In this document: positions 22,323 to 34,269 of the stretch, one piece after another
How the letters are laid out: every line of letters begins with the position of its first letter
Position numbering within the stretch: position 1 is the stretch's first letter
Assembly: GCA_025766275.1 (NCBI GenBank)
Contig: JAFKAC010000001.1
Location: 1,054,001 to 1,118,000 of the forward strand
Length of the DNA: 64,000 nt
Source: Lactarius indigo
Lineage: Eukaryota; Basidiomycota; Agaricomycetes; Russulales; Russulaceae
Reading direction: 5' to 3'
Notes under the pieces: model-generated
The model's database searches: none
What the model saw: the letters and a program-made list of their open reading frames with translations, nothing else
Told to the model about the DNA's origin: nothing
Translations under genes and position numbers: made by a program

Positions 22323-24010
22323 TGAAGGCTATGCAGTGGGGGGTGAGGTGGGGTGGGGTGGAGGGCGTTGAGAGGGACTAGTTACTGCGCAGGGTTTCCG
22401 TTGGCGAGTTCCGTGGGCGAGTTATAAAGCGCCACGAGGTTGTCCATACATAGGGTCGATCGAACCGCAGTTTCACAGTACGCAAGGGTCGTCACGGGGA
22501 CTGAAACTTGTTCAATTTCGCTTGCAGGCCTCATGACAGGTCCTGTCCCCAAAGCTTCTGCAGAAAACATTGATATCGAACTCTGATTCTACACGTTCCA
22601 AGAAGGACCAAGAGAAATGCGCCACCGCTCTCTCCCCATTTCATATCACAGTGACGTCTCGTCCCACGAAATATTCCCGGGCCGAGTCTCACTAGGCCTT
22701 ACCACTCACACTTCACAACCCATTTGAGGCATTGGCCTATCGACGAACCAGTCCAGACCCTGTGTCGGCGTCAATCCGCACACGCACAAGTAAGTCTTGC
22801 AGAATCGTTCCCCTCTACCCTGAAATACACACTCCTTAGCTTGAGCGCCCGTCCATGTCTGGAGCGGACACCAGCGTACACACAGTGCCGCGCCTCGCTT
22901 TTCACGACACGCCGTCCACTATACACTCTCGCATTCGAGAAACGCACTTTCACATTATACATGCACCTTCGCCGTGCCTCCCTCCTCGCTGACCTGCTCC
23001 GGGTAACCCCTGCGTGGCCTTATGCACGCAGGCGCTGTGCACACAGATCTGTGGAAGCTGTGAAGAATCCACAGGAGATTTTGGTAGCAAATCGCAAAGT
23101 TAGGCGATAATGTTGACGGTGATGTGACGAGTTGGAGGCGGAGGACATGTGTCGATACTTTCACACGTGAGGCAGGCTCACATGAGTTACTGATTCGGTT
23201 TCTTGGTTCAATGGCTTACGCGCTTATGGTCCATGGCAAGGGCATGCACGGTCTGGCGCCAGCGTGCCTTCACCATGCATGAGAGCCGTCGGTTGTTGGT
23301 CCATACAGTACAGTATTGTGCCACAGACCCTCTAGCGAAAATTCGCACAAGGCGCTTTTGAAGACGGCATACGTACTCAAGCGAAATACAGGTCGCCCAG
23401 CTCACAATTTACATCTCGCGAGAGACCGTCTGATGCCTCGCCCATCTCACGCCCTTTGACTTCGTGCGCTCCTAGCTTCCCACTCCCGAACCCGTCTTCC
23501 TCTCCCATACAGTGTGGATGAAGGACAGAAGCGTCGCCAACGAGGCGCTCCACCTCATTTCGGCGGTGCAGACAATTGTAAGAAAGGGGAAAGCGTCGCA
23601 CAACACACAAAGTAACATTGCTATCGGTGTCTGCACATCCCAACGTTCGGTCTTCAGTACTCCAGTGACTCATCACCTTGTCCTCCTCGTCCGCAAAGTA
23701 TATACTGTACCCAAGTGAGACCTGGTTCCGTCCTCGAAAGTAGCCTGGGGTTCCTAAGATCTTTTAGATCGAGACGGGAATGTATCAGGGTGATTTGAGG
23801 TCTGTCGCATAACTGGGAACTACATCTTCATTTGTATCGTCTCGTACGGTGATGTGGCTTGGGGCTCTACATATCTCCGCCACGGTAATTGTATTGCGTA
23901 ATAGGACGATAAACACATCAGGTGATGGGGAAAGAATCGGATAATATCAGTATGATGGTATCGAGGGCCCAACCGGAATATGTGTTCTATCACCGCACAC
24001 GTCTAAGACA
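22323..24010. repeat. Intergenic unit between DUF-3 and DUF-4
   Basis: No convincing gene was found; the open frame at 22724-23110 has no family features. 23304-23583 is a close copy of 14744-15040 (shared core gcgctccacctcatttcggc against gcgctccacctcaattcggc). 23710-24010 is a close copy of 19255-19550, including a block with ctcgtacggtgatgtggct. These are the least diverged flanks in the array. Confidence 0.65.
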
Positions 24011-24139
24011 TTAAACAACATCATACTGGTAATGTGAAGGACGCAGAGGAGGATCTCCTATACGCTCCGGTTTTGGTTCCTTCAGCGAATGTCTCGTGAT
24101 GGCTACGTCCAAGTCAGTGATCGGCGATAGCGATGAGGA

Positions 24140-26806
24140 TTATGATGGAAGATCTAGGGAAGAGGGGTCAAGATTGTCATGTTCCTTACCCAAATCAGGT
24201 TTTGGGCCACCAACGTCCTCGGCAGCTGCACCTAGATCAGGTGCAGAGGTCAGTCCCGGAGAGGCGCTGGGAGCAGTAGTAACTATAATCGTACGACGAT
24301 ATTCTGAGAGAGACGGTTAGAAGTTATATCGAGTCTTTGGGAAGTGTGAAAATTGCGGCGCACCTGTAGGAAGTATATTACCGGGAACTAGATTATAGGA
24401 AGCTGAAGGCGGGGGGCGAGGTGCTAGGAGGTCTTCGTTGTGCCGAGGGGCAACAACAACGGGTGAGGAGGTAGGGGAAAGAGGGTATGTAGAGGTTTCG
24501 GGAGTGGGATGGGGCATTGCTACACTTGAGTTGACCATACCCTGTATTGCGCCAGCGGTGGCTGGATTGGGTGAAGAAACAGGGCTGCGGAGGCTTTGGA
24601 TAATCGTCTGATGAGCGGGACGGATGCCGTCGAGCGGTGGCACGTCTGTGAGATTTTCGATAACACGAAGCGAGGCAGGAAAAGATGGGGAAGTTTCATC
24701 GGGACTGGTGAGGGAAGCAGGGACTAGCGGAGCGTTATCGTGCAGGGCAGTGCGAGTAGAGGTGAAGGCAGGACGGTGAATATGACCAGCGATGTCGCAC
24801 ACTGGGTACGAGGACGGCTCGCCCAGAATGTTATCCCAATTGCGCGTGGAGGAGAACCGCTTTGGCACAGAATCGGTATCTCGATGCAGAGATACGTAAA
24901 TGTTGCGGATCGGATCCAGGATCCAGGACGCCATCCTACGATCGTCGACATTCTGCACTTTGCGAACAATTTGATTCCAGAGAGCACAGAACTCGTGCTG
25001 CAGCTCAGGTGACGTATGTCGTACATCGAATTTAGAAGCTGCTTCTAGAACGTCCAAGAACCTAAAAGATGGCCAGAATGGTTTCCTGAAATGGTCTAAT
25101 TGCTGGCGTACGATGTGAATCAAAACGGCAAGTGACAGGCTGTCACCATTTGTGGCGTAGTCTCGAAGGACAGATTCCGGGACGCCGAGTGCACTGGAGG
25201 CGAGAATGAACCACGAGTCATCGCGCCGCTGCACCCTCGCAACGATGCTCGTAACGATAGCTTGCGTGACTAACGCAGTGCCTTGATTTCCGCCGTTGCC
25301 CCAGCCTCTCACAATACGGCCAAATTTGCTCGTTTGCAGTCCCCTACATATGTTTGAGACCATGATAGAGTTCATGAGCCAACCATATTCGGAAGAAAAC
25401 AAAGCCGGATCAAGGGCCCTGGCGCAGATGATAGCTCGCCAATTTTTGACCGACTCTGGAAGTAAATCTGATGAGAATGTGCGACGAAACAACCCCGTTA
25501 GTGCCGCTGAAATCTTCTCCATTTGCTCTTCGGTGAGGCGGGGCAGAGGATCGTTGACAACTTTGGAGCTGCGGAAGCCAGGTAAACCGGAAAAGAAGCG
25601 TTCGAGTTCGTGGTCTTCGTCCAAACTATCGAACGTCCACAAAAAAGCGCGAGTGTCAATCTCCGAAGGTGATTCCAGAGCAGTTTTCTCGACCGTCTTC
25701 TGCATGCCTTGCGAGAGCAATCTGTAATAAGTTCTCTCCAAGGAGTCAAAGCGATGGAAGGCTTTTGTAGCAAAACGCTCAAGAGCAAAGCGCCCAAAAC
25801 AAAAGCACGGGAAACAGAAGACCGTAGAAAGAACGAACCATCGAAGGACCCGAAATGTGACAAGTGATATTGCAGCAACAATGTGCCACGCTGGCAACGA
25901 AAGTGGAGTGTTGTAGGGGCTATCATGACGAAAGATCGGGAAAAATGTGATGCACCCGTACAGAGCTGTGCAAATCCCGATCCATGACACCACCGCCTTG
26001 AAAATCGTCAGGTCAACGTTCCAAAGGAACACAGAGATGCCGGCAAAGAATAGAAACAGGGAAACGTGCAGCAGTGTCGGCAGTGCTTCAACCGCCCATG
26101 GAAGGAGAAACTTGTCGACGCCTTCAGAAAAGAATGCACGGATCCTCGCTCGCTTGTGTAGACTGTAACGCGGCTGAGTGACCTTGAGATATCTTCGTGC
26201 CCACTGCTGAAGTAACGTCGCGAGCAGAGCGCAGCTGATACTGATGACCAAGCTCAAGAACAAAAGCGCGTTCACCCAAATGGCATAGTTCGGTGGATAA
26301 AATGGAGGCGGGGAAGCAGGGAGGAAAGTAGAAACGTTGGATGCAGGGCCGGCGAGAGTAGCCCGATAGATATTCGCGAGGTAGAAATTGGAGGTGTCCT
26401 GAGGGTTCGGTCGAATGTCCTGAATGGACACTGAAATTAAAGAGGCGACAGCAGCAGAGAATAAACCGGTCTGTGAGATATCAGTCGGTGTGAAGCAGTA
26501 GGAAGACAGGGACGCACAAAGATGAGAATGCCATCTGCATCCGCTTTCCAACTTTCGGCCATCTTCTTGTCCTCTTCCGTCGCCATTTCTAGATACATTG
26601 AAAAAATGGGCCCTGATCCATCGACAAAGTTGGACATCCCCCGAGGTTCCTGAGTCGACGCTGACTGGGGTGGATACTGGTGGATACCTACGGGATTGAC
26701 AGCGACAGGTGAGAACGGTGAAGACAGAGCCAAGTAGGAGTAAGGTACCTCTGCTCGTGCCCGTACCTGCTCCGGTTGCATCAGCATTCTCGAAAGCTTG
26801 TGACAT
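24140..26806 (-). CDS. DUF6535 membrane protein, array copy 4, shortened C terminus (DUF-4)
   Basis: Model: 26806-26749, 26687-26518, 26470-24364, 24303-24140, giving 832 aa. It starts MSQAFENADATGAG. It has the EEDKKMAESWKADADGI segment, four membrane helices with LLATLLQQWARRYLKV, an insertion rich in Phe and Cys near residues 275-300 not seen in the other copies, the SLDEDHELERF region and a Pro/Ser tail. The last exon meets a TAA at 24140-24142. Beyond it the same frame stays open and encodes the tail conserved in paralogues, ending HYQYDVV at 24011. One nonsense change therefore removes about 43 residues. Confidence 0.8.
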
Positions 26807-28157
26807 TGAATACTTTGGCGTGAGTTGATACAGAGAGGACAGTGTTCAGGGTGACTGCTCTCAGTCAACTGACGGGGTCAGCCGAACCACAAGCGCTCGA
26901 TGGTCAACAGTTTGTCATTACGAAATTAGTCATTTCGTGCGCCTTCCTAAATCGTTTTTGCATTGCAGGTGTCGATGTGAAGCACTTCTGAAATCCCCTA
27001 ATGGCACCGTAAGTAGTGTGGGATCGATTACATTCAGTAAGACTGTCTTCCGTTCGGGTGGTTTCCTGGCTTGCAGGTCCTTCACAAGAAAGCGCATTGA
27101 GGTCAACAAGTTAACAACGATGCTCGATGATGGGCGCCTGTCTTATGATACGGTTGATGGGGCAAGCACTCCAGCTTCCTGTTCTAGAGGCGTCTATCCT
27201 AGGCGGTGCCAGCTATTGGTGGAACGGTGCCCATGCGTACATACTCCAGGCTGGCCTCATATCAACGTCTCGCCCCACGCACGCTACGCCCCAGAGATTT
27301 CTCCGCGTGGATTCCTGCTTCTATGGATGAAGGACGATCTTCCGCCGGCATACTTGCAGCTTTACATCCGAAATCGGAAATGCTGGCTTCACCGAAGTGC
27401 CACCCTCACGGCGCTCACGAACAAGTACAAATGTACACAAACATTACCATACGTGACACTTGTCGTCGTAAGTTAAGTGCAAGCTGCAACTGCCAGTGAT
27501 TGCAGCCTCGGGACTCCAGCGGCCCCAACTCTCAGCCAAGGGCGAGCACCGGTAGTACTCTCACCATGCAGTATGTAATATCCCGTCCTTCAATTGTACT
27601 GCACCAGTGAATGATTTTGCCGCGTCCCCACTCCGCGGGTCTCAGCAGCCCCGAGACGCGGCTTACTATCTCACTGACATGTTGCTGTCTTCGACTTCGC
27701 ATATCCTATCTGGTAACATGCTCTACTGGCGTGGATCTCTTCTCTCTATGGTAACATGCCGCTTAGACAATCCTGATCTTTTGTCTGACCATGCGCCTTT
27801 TACCACGTAACCCTTCGCCCACGGTTCCGCACATTTGTACACTGGCCTCTAGACACGAGCCTAGATGGCCCCGTTGATAGACGACCGTTCCTGTCGCTTC
27901 AGCATCCAGCACGTACTAGCCTACTTCCGGTACGACACAAAACCCGGGCCGGTATGATATTGCAAGCGTGCAGCTGCCAAATGCCCAAAAGATGGACTAG
28001 GTATCATGAGCTCACAGATACCCTCGCATTTCTCACTCGCATTACATGTACTCGCCACACTATTCGTTTCTTGAAAATATATATCAGAAAGTATTACCTG
28101 AATGACGATATCGGAAGCTCAAGAAGGAATCAAATTCTATCGGATAAGAGGGAAGCA
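26807..28157. other. Intergenic unit between DUF-4 and DUF-5
   Basis: 26875-26945 matches 14041-14120 and 9213-9300 (upstream flank block). The rest shows no gene I can support: short open frames at 26937-27476 and 27607-27810 have no family features, no splice-consistent extensions and no paralogue in the array. 28040-28157 is a weak match to the downstream flanks of the other copies. Confidence 0.5.
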
Positions 28158-30936
28158 TCACACAATATCATACTGGCCGTGGGAAGCATGCGGAGGACCC
28201 TCTCCGGTGTTCTCGACATCAAGAGAACGCAGTGAAGGACCCGCGATGGCTACGTCAGTAACTGGAGGCGGTGACGGCGACTGTGACGGAAGCTCTGGGG
28301 TGGACATAGTATTTTCGCGAATCGCCGAAGGGGGGTAAATAGCGTCCTTTTCCTTGTTCGGAGCGGCCTCCGCGCTACCATCTCCCTCCGCAGCAACACC
28401 CAAGTCAGGTGTAGAAGACAACCATGGACGAGGTGTGCCGGGAATTGGCGAATGAAATTCTGGCGAAGAGTGTGATCAGGTCTAGTCACGGGAGAGTTAG
28501 AAGATAACAGCAAACCTGCTAGGGGTATAACGTCGAGAATCGGGGTGGGAGAAGGAGAGGATGGAAGGTCTGGATCATCCAAAGAAGTGCGGCGCTCTGC
28601 GTGAACGGCACAAGTTGGGAAGGTTGACGCGTTCAAGGTAGGAGGGGTGGGTGTCAATGCTCCTGGTGTCGAGGGGGGCATCGTTGCCGTGCTGTCAACG
28701 GCACCTTGTATCACCTGAGTGGAGACTAGATCTGGGGAAGTGGCATGAATGCGGGGATCTTTGATGGCTATCTGATGAGCGGGATGAATTAACCGTGAGA
28801 CATGTGTACCATCCCCGAGCGGTGGCACATCGAGGCTATCGACAACACGAAGCGGATGAGGCATGGATGAGGAAAGGTAATCAGGACTGGCGAGGGAGAC
28901 CGGGACCAATACGGTGTTATCATGCAGGACAGTGCGAACAAAGGTTGTGGGGGCAGATCCATGAATATGGCCAGCGACGTTGCACACAGGATACGAGGAT
29001 GGCTCGTCCAGGATATTATCCCAATTGTCCGTGGCGGCGGAATTGGTGTCTTGATGTAGAGATATGTAAATGTTACGGATCGGTTCGAGGATCCAGGACA
29101 CCATCCACCGGTCGTTGTCGTTCTGCACTTTGAGAACAATTTGATTCCACAGTGCACAAAAATCGTGCCGTAGTTCAAGTGACGTATCTTGTACATCGAA
29201 TCGAGAAGCTTCATTTAGAACGTTCGCGAACTTGAAAGATGGCCAGAATGATTCCCAGGAATGGGCAAATTGCTGGCGAACAATGTGAATCAAAATGGCA
29301 AGTGATAGGCTGTCACCATCTGTGGCGTAGTCTCGAAGTACAGTTTCCGTGACACCCAGTGCGCTTGAGGCGAGATTGAACCACCAGTCATCGCGCCCCT
29401 CCACCGCCGTAATAATATTGGTAACGATGGCTTTTGTAACCAACGCAGTGCGTTGGTTTCTACCATCATCCCAGCCTCTCACGGTACAGCCAAATTTGCT
29501 CGTTTGCAGCCCCCTAAATTTGTTTTCAAACATGATACTATTCATGACCTGATAATATTCGTTAGAAAACCATGTTGGATCAAGGGCCCTCGCACAGATA
29601 ATAGCTCGCCAATTTTTGACAGAGCTGGGAAGTAAATCTGATGAGAAAGTGCGGGTAAACAAGCCCGTCAATGCTGTTGAAAGCTTCTTCAATTGCTCTT
29701 CGGTAAGACGCGGCAGAGGATCGTCGATGACTTTGGAGCTGCGGAAGCCAGGTAAGCCAGAAAAGAAGCGCTCAAGTTCGTGGTCTTCGTCCAAGCTGTC
29801 GAACGTCCACATAAATGCGCGAGTGTCGATATCCGATGATGAGTCCAGAGCGGTTTCCTCGGCTGACTTCTGCATGCCCTGCACGAGCGGTTTGTAATAT
29901 TTTTCCTCCAGGGATCCAAAGCCACGGTAGGTTTCTTCACTAAAACGGACCAACAAGGCGAGCCTACGAAGAGCCCGAAATGTGAGCCATGATGCTCCAG
30001 CGACAATGTGCCACGCAGGCAACGAGAGTGGGGTGTGGTAGGGGCTGTCATGACGGAAGATCGGGACAAACGTGATGCACCCGTATAGAGCAGTGCATAT
30101 GCCGATCCATGACACCACCGATGTGAAAATCGTATGGTTAACATTCCAAAGGAACACAGATATGCCGGCAAAGAATAGGAACAGGGAAACGTGCAGCAGT
30201 GTCGGCAGTGCTTCAACCGCCCATGGAAGGAGAAACTTGTCAATGCCTTCAGAAAAGAAAGCACGGATTCTTGCCCGCTTGTGTGGACTATAACGTGGCT
30301 GGGTGACCTTGAGATATCTCCGTGCCCACTGCTGGAGCAACGTCGCGAGTAGCGCACAGCTGATACTGATGACCAAGCTCAAGAACAAAAGTGTGTTCAC
30401 CCAGACCGCATAGTTCGGAGGAGTAAATGGGAGCGGGGAAGTAGGGAGGGAACTTGAAATGTTGGACCCAGGGCCAGCGAGAGTAGCCTGATAGATATTT
30501 GCGAGGTAAAAATTGGAAGTGTCTTGTGGGTTCGGACGAATATCCTGAATGGACACTGAGATCAAAGAGGCGACAGCAGCAGAGAATAAACCAGTCTATG
30601 ATAGATGAGTCTCTGCATTGCATCAGAAGGGAGGGACGCACAAAGATGAGGATTCCGTCGGCGTCCGCTTTCCATCCTTCAACCTTCTTCTTGTCTTCTT
30701 CTGTCGCCATTTCTAGATACATCGAGAATATGGGCCCTGACCCATCGACAAAGTTTGAGATCCCCCGTGGTTCCTGAGCCGGCACCGACTGGGGTGGATA
30801 CTGGTGGTCACCTATGGAGGCGGCAGTGGCAGTTGAGAACGGTAAGAATGGAGCCAAGTGGGAATGGGGTAGTACCTCTGCCAGTGCCTATATATGGCCC
30901 GGTTACATCGACATTCTCGAGAATAGCTTGTGACAT
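28158..30936 (-). CDS. DUF6535 membrane protein, array copy 5 (DUF-5)
   Basis: Model: 30936-30876, 30811-30642, 30595-28516, 28459-28158, giving 870 aa. All junctions are GT-AG and in frame. It starts MSQAILEN. It has the EEDKKKVEGWKADADGI segment, four membrane helices with the LLATLLQQWARRYLKV motif, the SLDEDHELERF region, a long Pro/Ser/Thr tail and the conserved C terminus HGQYDIV. The continuous frame would otherwise run into a different basic tail ending at 28250; splicing at 28515-28460 restores the tail shared with the paralogues. It is the outermost copy of the array, next to the F-box gene. Confidence 0.82.
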
Positions 30937-31358
30937 TGAAGCTTCTGTGAGAGTCGATTATGAGTGCGGGAGGGTGGAACGTGTTGAGAGCGACTGCTAT
31001 TCGCTGGTCGTAAGGCAGTATGATTATCTGTATAGCGCAGTTATCGCGCGCTACAGGCGGTCAGGCCACGATTGTTGGTGTAAGTTGGAGGCGAGGTTAG
31101 AGGCAATATTGTTTGGCTGTGTTATGTCGAGGTCTCGTCCGCAACCACAATTGTACCAGAACAGGCCGTCGCGAAAAAAAGGTATATATTTAAGTAGACG
31201 TCCCCGGAGGTGGAAATAGACGCTGGATGAGAGTCCGCAGACCCAAGAGCTAGTCTTCCCAACTGAACCGGCCCGGACCTCGTCAACACACCGGCTATCT
31301 CGTCCCGGTACTCGCCCCTGTCCGCCTTGCAACTTTAGCACTTGACACCGAGACGAAT
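30937..31358. other. Divergent intergenic region, DUF-5 / F-box gene
   Basis: About 420 bp between two genes transcribed away from each other. 31107-31205 contains the upstream flank block of the array (caatattgtttggctgtgtt, then an A-rich stretch and a TATA-like gtatatatttaag at about 31182). It probably serves as promoter DNA for one or both genes. Confidence 0.45.
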
Positions 31359-32654
31359 ATGCGGTTCGCTGGACTACTTTCGCTACCCCATGAACTCTTG
31401 GACGAAATTATAGAATATGTGGCAACATCTCCACAGGATATCCTCACCTTGCGACGTGTGAACATTGCCCTCTATGGTCTCGTAACGCCATTAGCCTTCA
31501 GGGAAATAGCGGTTCACACAACAGACGAGAGTGCGCGGGGTTTTCTGGAGTTGCTTGTTACAACATACATTGCCACGCATGTCAGGGTCGTACGAATCGT
31601 CGAGGATCCATGTGAGTGTGGACTTGGTTGCGCTGGCGGGCAGTGCTGATGGGTCTGTACTTCTAATCTGTAGACCTACCCGACTTTGAGAGAGAAATGG
31701 ATGAAGACGAGGGGTGGAAGCGAGGTGCTTTCGTGTTCCGTTCGAGGAGATGCCTGCTGATGCCTGAACATAGTCGGGAGTCGCCTCAGGAGTGTGTGCT
31801 TCATGCTTCACCTGACTCCCTATCTGGAATCCCTCGTAATTGAATTTTATCCCGACGAGGACGCCTATTACAAGGATCCATTCACGTATGGTTGTTGCCC
31901 GACTAGGTATCATTTACTCCAATGGGATGTCCTTGAAGGACTGGCTTACAACCCACACCCACTTCCGGCACTGCAGTCTCTACAAATTGACAACTTGTTC
32001 GCTCATCCCAACGATTTGTATGCTGCAGCCCCTTTCCAGCGGATAATCGCATCCTTACGGGATTTACGTTTTCTTGTGAAAGATACCGACTACTGGATCG
32101 ATATGGACCGATCTCCAGCCGAAGACTTTTGGTCGGACGTTATACGGCGCTGCGTTCTACGACCTGCCGTGAACCTCGTGTCCCTCTCTATGGGCTGCGA
32201 TATAGCATTTGGGTCGTTGATTCGTCTTGATCTGAGCTCGGTCACCTTCCCGCACCTCACATCGCTTTCACTTTCCAACTTCGTCTGGGGTGACATCAGA
32301 CTTGATCCTCAGGCGGTCGTTCCAGAGGCAGAAGATTTCATCGTGCGTCATGCAAAGACGCTCAAGAAGCTCGAACTGCAACGTTGCATGATGTGTGTTC
32401 CGTATGATAGGTCTACGCCGGTCCGCTCCTGGGCAGCCGTGTGGAACCGGTTCACCCAAGAGCTGACCGAGTTGGTAGACCTAGTAGTCGAGTACAATCG
32501 TCGTCGGCGATACGCTTACTTCCAACCAGAATGCGGGTTTAGCTCGGATAGAGTCTACTTACTACGTGGCACAGAAGAGGACACTCCTGCGCTCGAGGAA
32601 CTTTTCACGATCGTGAAGGGGCGGACGGGGTTAACCTCTTGTGATGGCGACTAG
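31359..32654 (+). CDS. F-box domain protein
   Basis: Model: 31359-31611, 31674-31724, 31774-32654, giving 394 aa; phases agree at both introns (phase 1, phase 1). The N terminus has an F-box: LPHELLDEIIEYV...LTLRRVNIALYGLVTPLAFREI (residues about 8-50), which would bind Skp1 in an SCF ubiquitin ligase. The rest has scattered leucine-rich segments (LVSLSMGCDI, LTSLSLSNFVW) as in basidiomycete F-box/LRR-like proteins that hold the substrate. The target is unknown. Divergent from DUF-5. Confidence 0.85.
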
Positions 32655-32991
32655 TACTAGGCGAGAAGAAAAGTGCATTACATTACTCCACCGCAAGGAG
32701 TTCACCTGAAGCTGAAGGCGATACGACGAATTTTTGTACTACTTCCTTCTTTATCTCTTTACCCCCCTTATCACATTTTGTCTTTGTGTCGAAAATTATC
32801 TTCCCAAGGAACTCATCAAAGCTACTGAGGCTCGAAGAAATCGCTACAACTGAATTATTCGGGCCGATGAGGCCGGTGGCAGCGAGGGCCCAAAATTGCC
32901 GCACAAATCCCGTCAATTGAGTCGATTATCGCCAAGCGCTCACAGAACACCTTTTTCCTTTGAAAACTCAAGTTATGATCTACGCGCAGAC
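32655..32991. other. Intergenic, 337 bp
   Basis: This lies between the F-box gene and the Lys-rich protein gene. A minus-strand open frame of 77 codons (32683-32916) has no ATG and no support, so I see no gene here. Confidence 0.4.
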
Positions 32992-34117
32992 ATGGAGGAA
33001 CCCAACAATGACATCGACACCGAGACGCTGCAAGCACAGATCGACCTCGCCATGGCGCAAGCACAGAACCTCATCGCTTCCTGGCTACCGGCACCATCGG
33101 GCTCCTTGACCCAGTCGTCTTCGCGTGCAGCCGAGGCAGAGGCGGAACTGCAGGCGCTCCTACGTCGGCCTCCACGGTATGTGTTCTTCTTCTCTATTCT
33201 ATTTTTTACCGCACGCGAGCGCTTCTCTGTCCCCCCCTTTCCATGTCCCATTCATAATGCCAGGCTCGGCGTCGGCGCACCACTCCCAGAAACCCATGCC
33301 CCGGCGCAGGCGCGTCTCGTGCAGAAGCTGCAAGGTGGTAAAAAGCGCGCCAGGGAGACGGTGAACGGCGCGCACGCAGATGCGGTGGGTGTGAAGAAGA
33401 AAGAAGAGGAAGGAAAAGAAGAAGAGAGCAGCGCGGAAGAGTCACGCGTGGGCACGATCCGAAAGCGCACAATTATCGATCCCTTCGATGCTGCGGGAAA
33501 GAAGCGGAAAAAGAGACGGAAAGAAGCGGAGGAGATAGCAGAGGGCACGGATGGGGCGGCACAGGCAGTTCACCGAATGGTCATCGACGAGGGGGCGACG
33601 GACGCATTCGACGCGACGGCGGAGACCACCCCTAAAAAGAAGAAAAAGAAGAAGAAAAAGAGCCTCCTCCTACCGGAGAGTCCTGGGATAGTGGGGCTGA
33701 ACGGTGAACTGCAGTCTGCCAACACACATAACACCATTGTTGCGCAAGACAAAGGCCCGTTGACACATCCCCCACCTGATACACCGGAGAGGAAGAAGCC
33801 GCTTCGGCAGGAATTTCGGGATGGCGCCTCTGAGGCTTCAGACACTGGTATGTTTTGGGTGGTTCACCAGCGTTCCCGAACTGATGCGACGTGATTCGGA
33901 CCTAGTTGCTACACCTGGTATCGGTGCAACGTCCCCTACATCACCAGGACAGTCTTCACCCGACTTTCTAATTCAACGATCTCCGACACTTCCTTTTCCA
34001 CCTATCCTCAACCTCACCGGTCCTCCATCCATAGCTCCCGAAGACACGGGGAGCCCCCCTCGCAAGAGGCGCAAGCGCAAAAAGAAGAAAAAGAAGCCGG
34101 CAGGTGATCCACTATAG
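32992..34117 (+). CDS. Lysine-rich nuclear-type protein, unrecognised
   Basis: Model: 32992-33176, 33264-33847, 33906-34117, giving 326 aa; phases agree. The N terminus is a predicted helix rich in Ala, Gln and Glu, ending LLRRPPR, followed by LGVGAPLPE. The middle has strongly basic clusters (KKRKKRRKEAEE and a run of nine Lys near residue 210) alternating with acidic segments. The C terminus ends KRRKRKKKKKKPAGDPL. These are multiple nuclear or nucleolar localisation-type signals. The RPxRLGxGA motif with a Lys-rich end recalls the small DUF3245 family, but that is memory of a pattern, not a match. It converges on VPS60 with 152 bp between stops. Confidence 0.7.
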
Positions 34118-34269
34118 CGGGGTGTAGCTCATCGTCTCGTCATTATACACATATCAGCCCACAAACGAACAATGGGCAAGGAAGTGATCTACAGTACACC
34201 AGTTGAATATATACTCGCTTGATTGTATGCGTGTAAAGATAAAATACAGGCAGGAAAGACAGTTGGGTA

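Noticed and set aside
22724..23110. 128-codon plus-strand open frame
   Set aside because: Its composition is Arg/Leu-rich and random-like, it has no paralogue in the other intergenic units, and it has no family motif.
26937..27476. 179-codon plus-strand open frame between DUF-4 and DUF-5
   Set aside because: It has no motif, no splice support and no equivalent in the other spacers.
32683..32916. 77-codon minus-strand open frame with protein-like composition
   Set aside because: It has no ATG, and a stop lies just upstream. No splice-consistent exon or recognised family was found.
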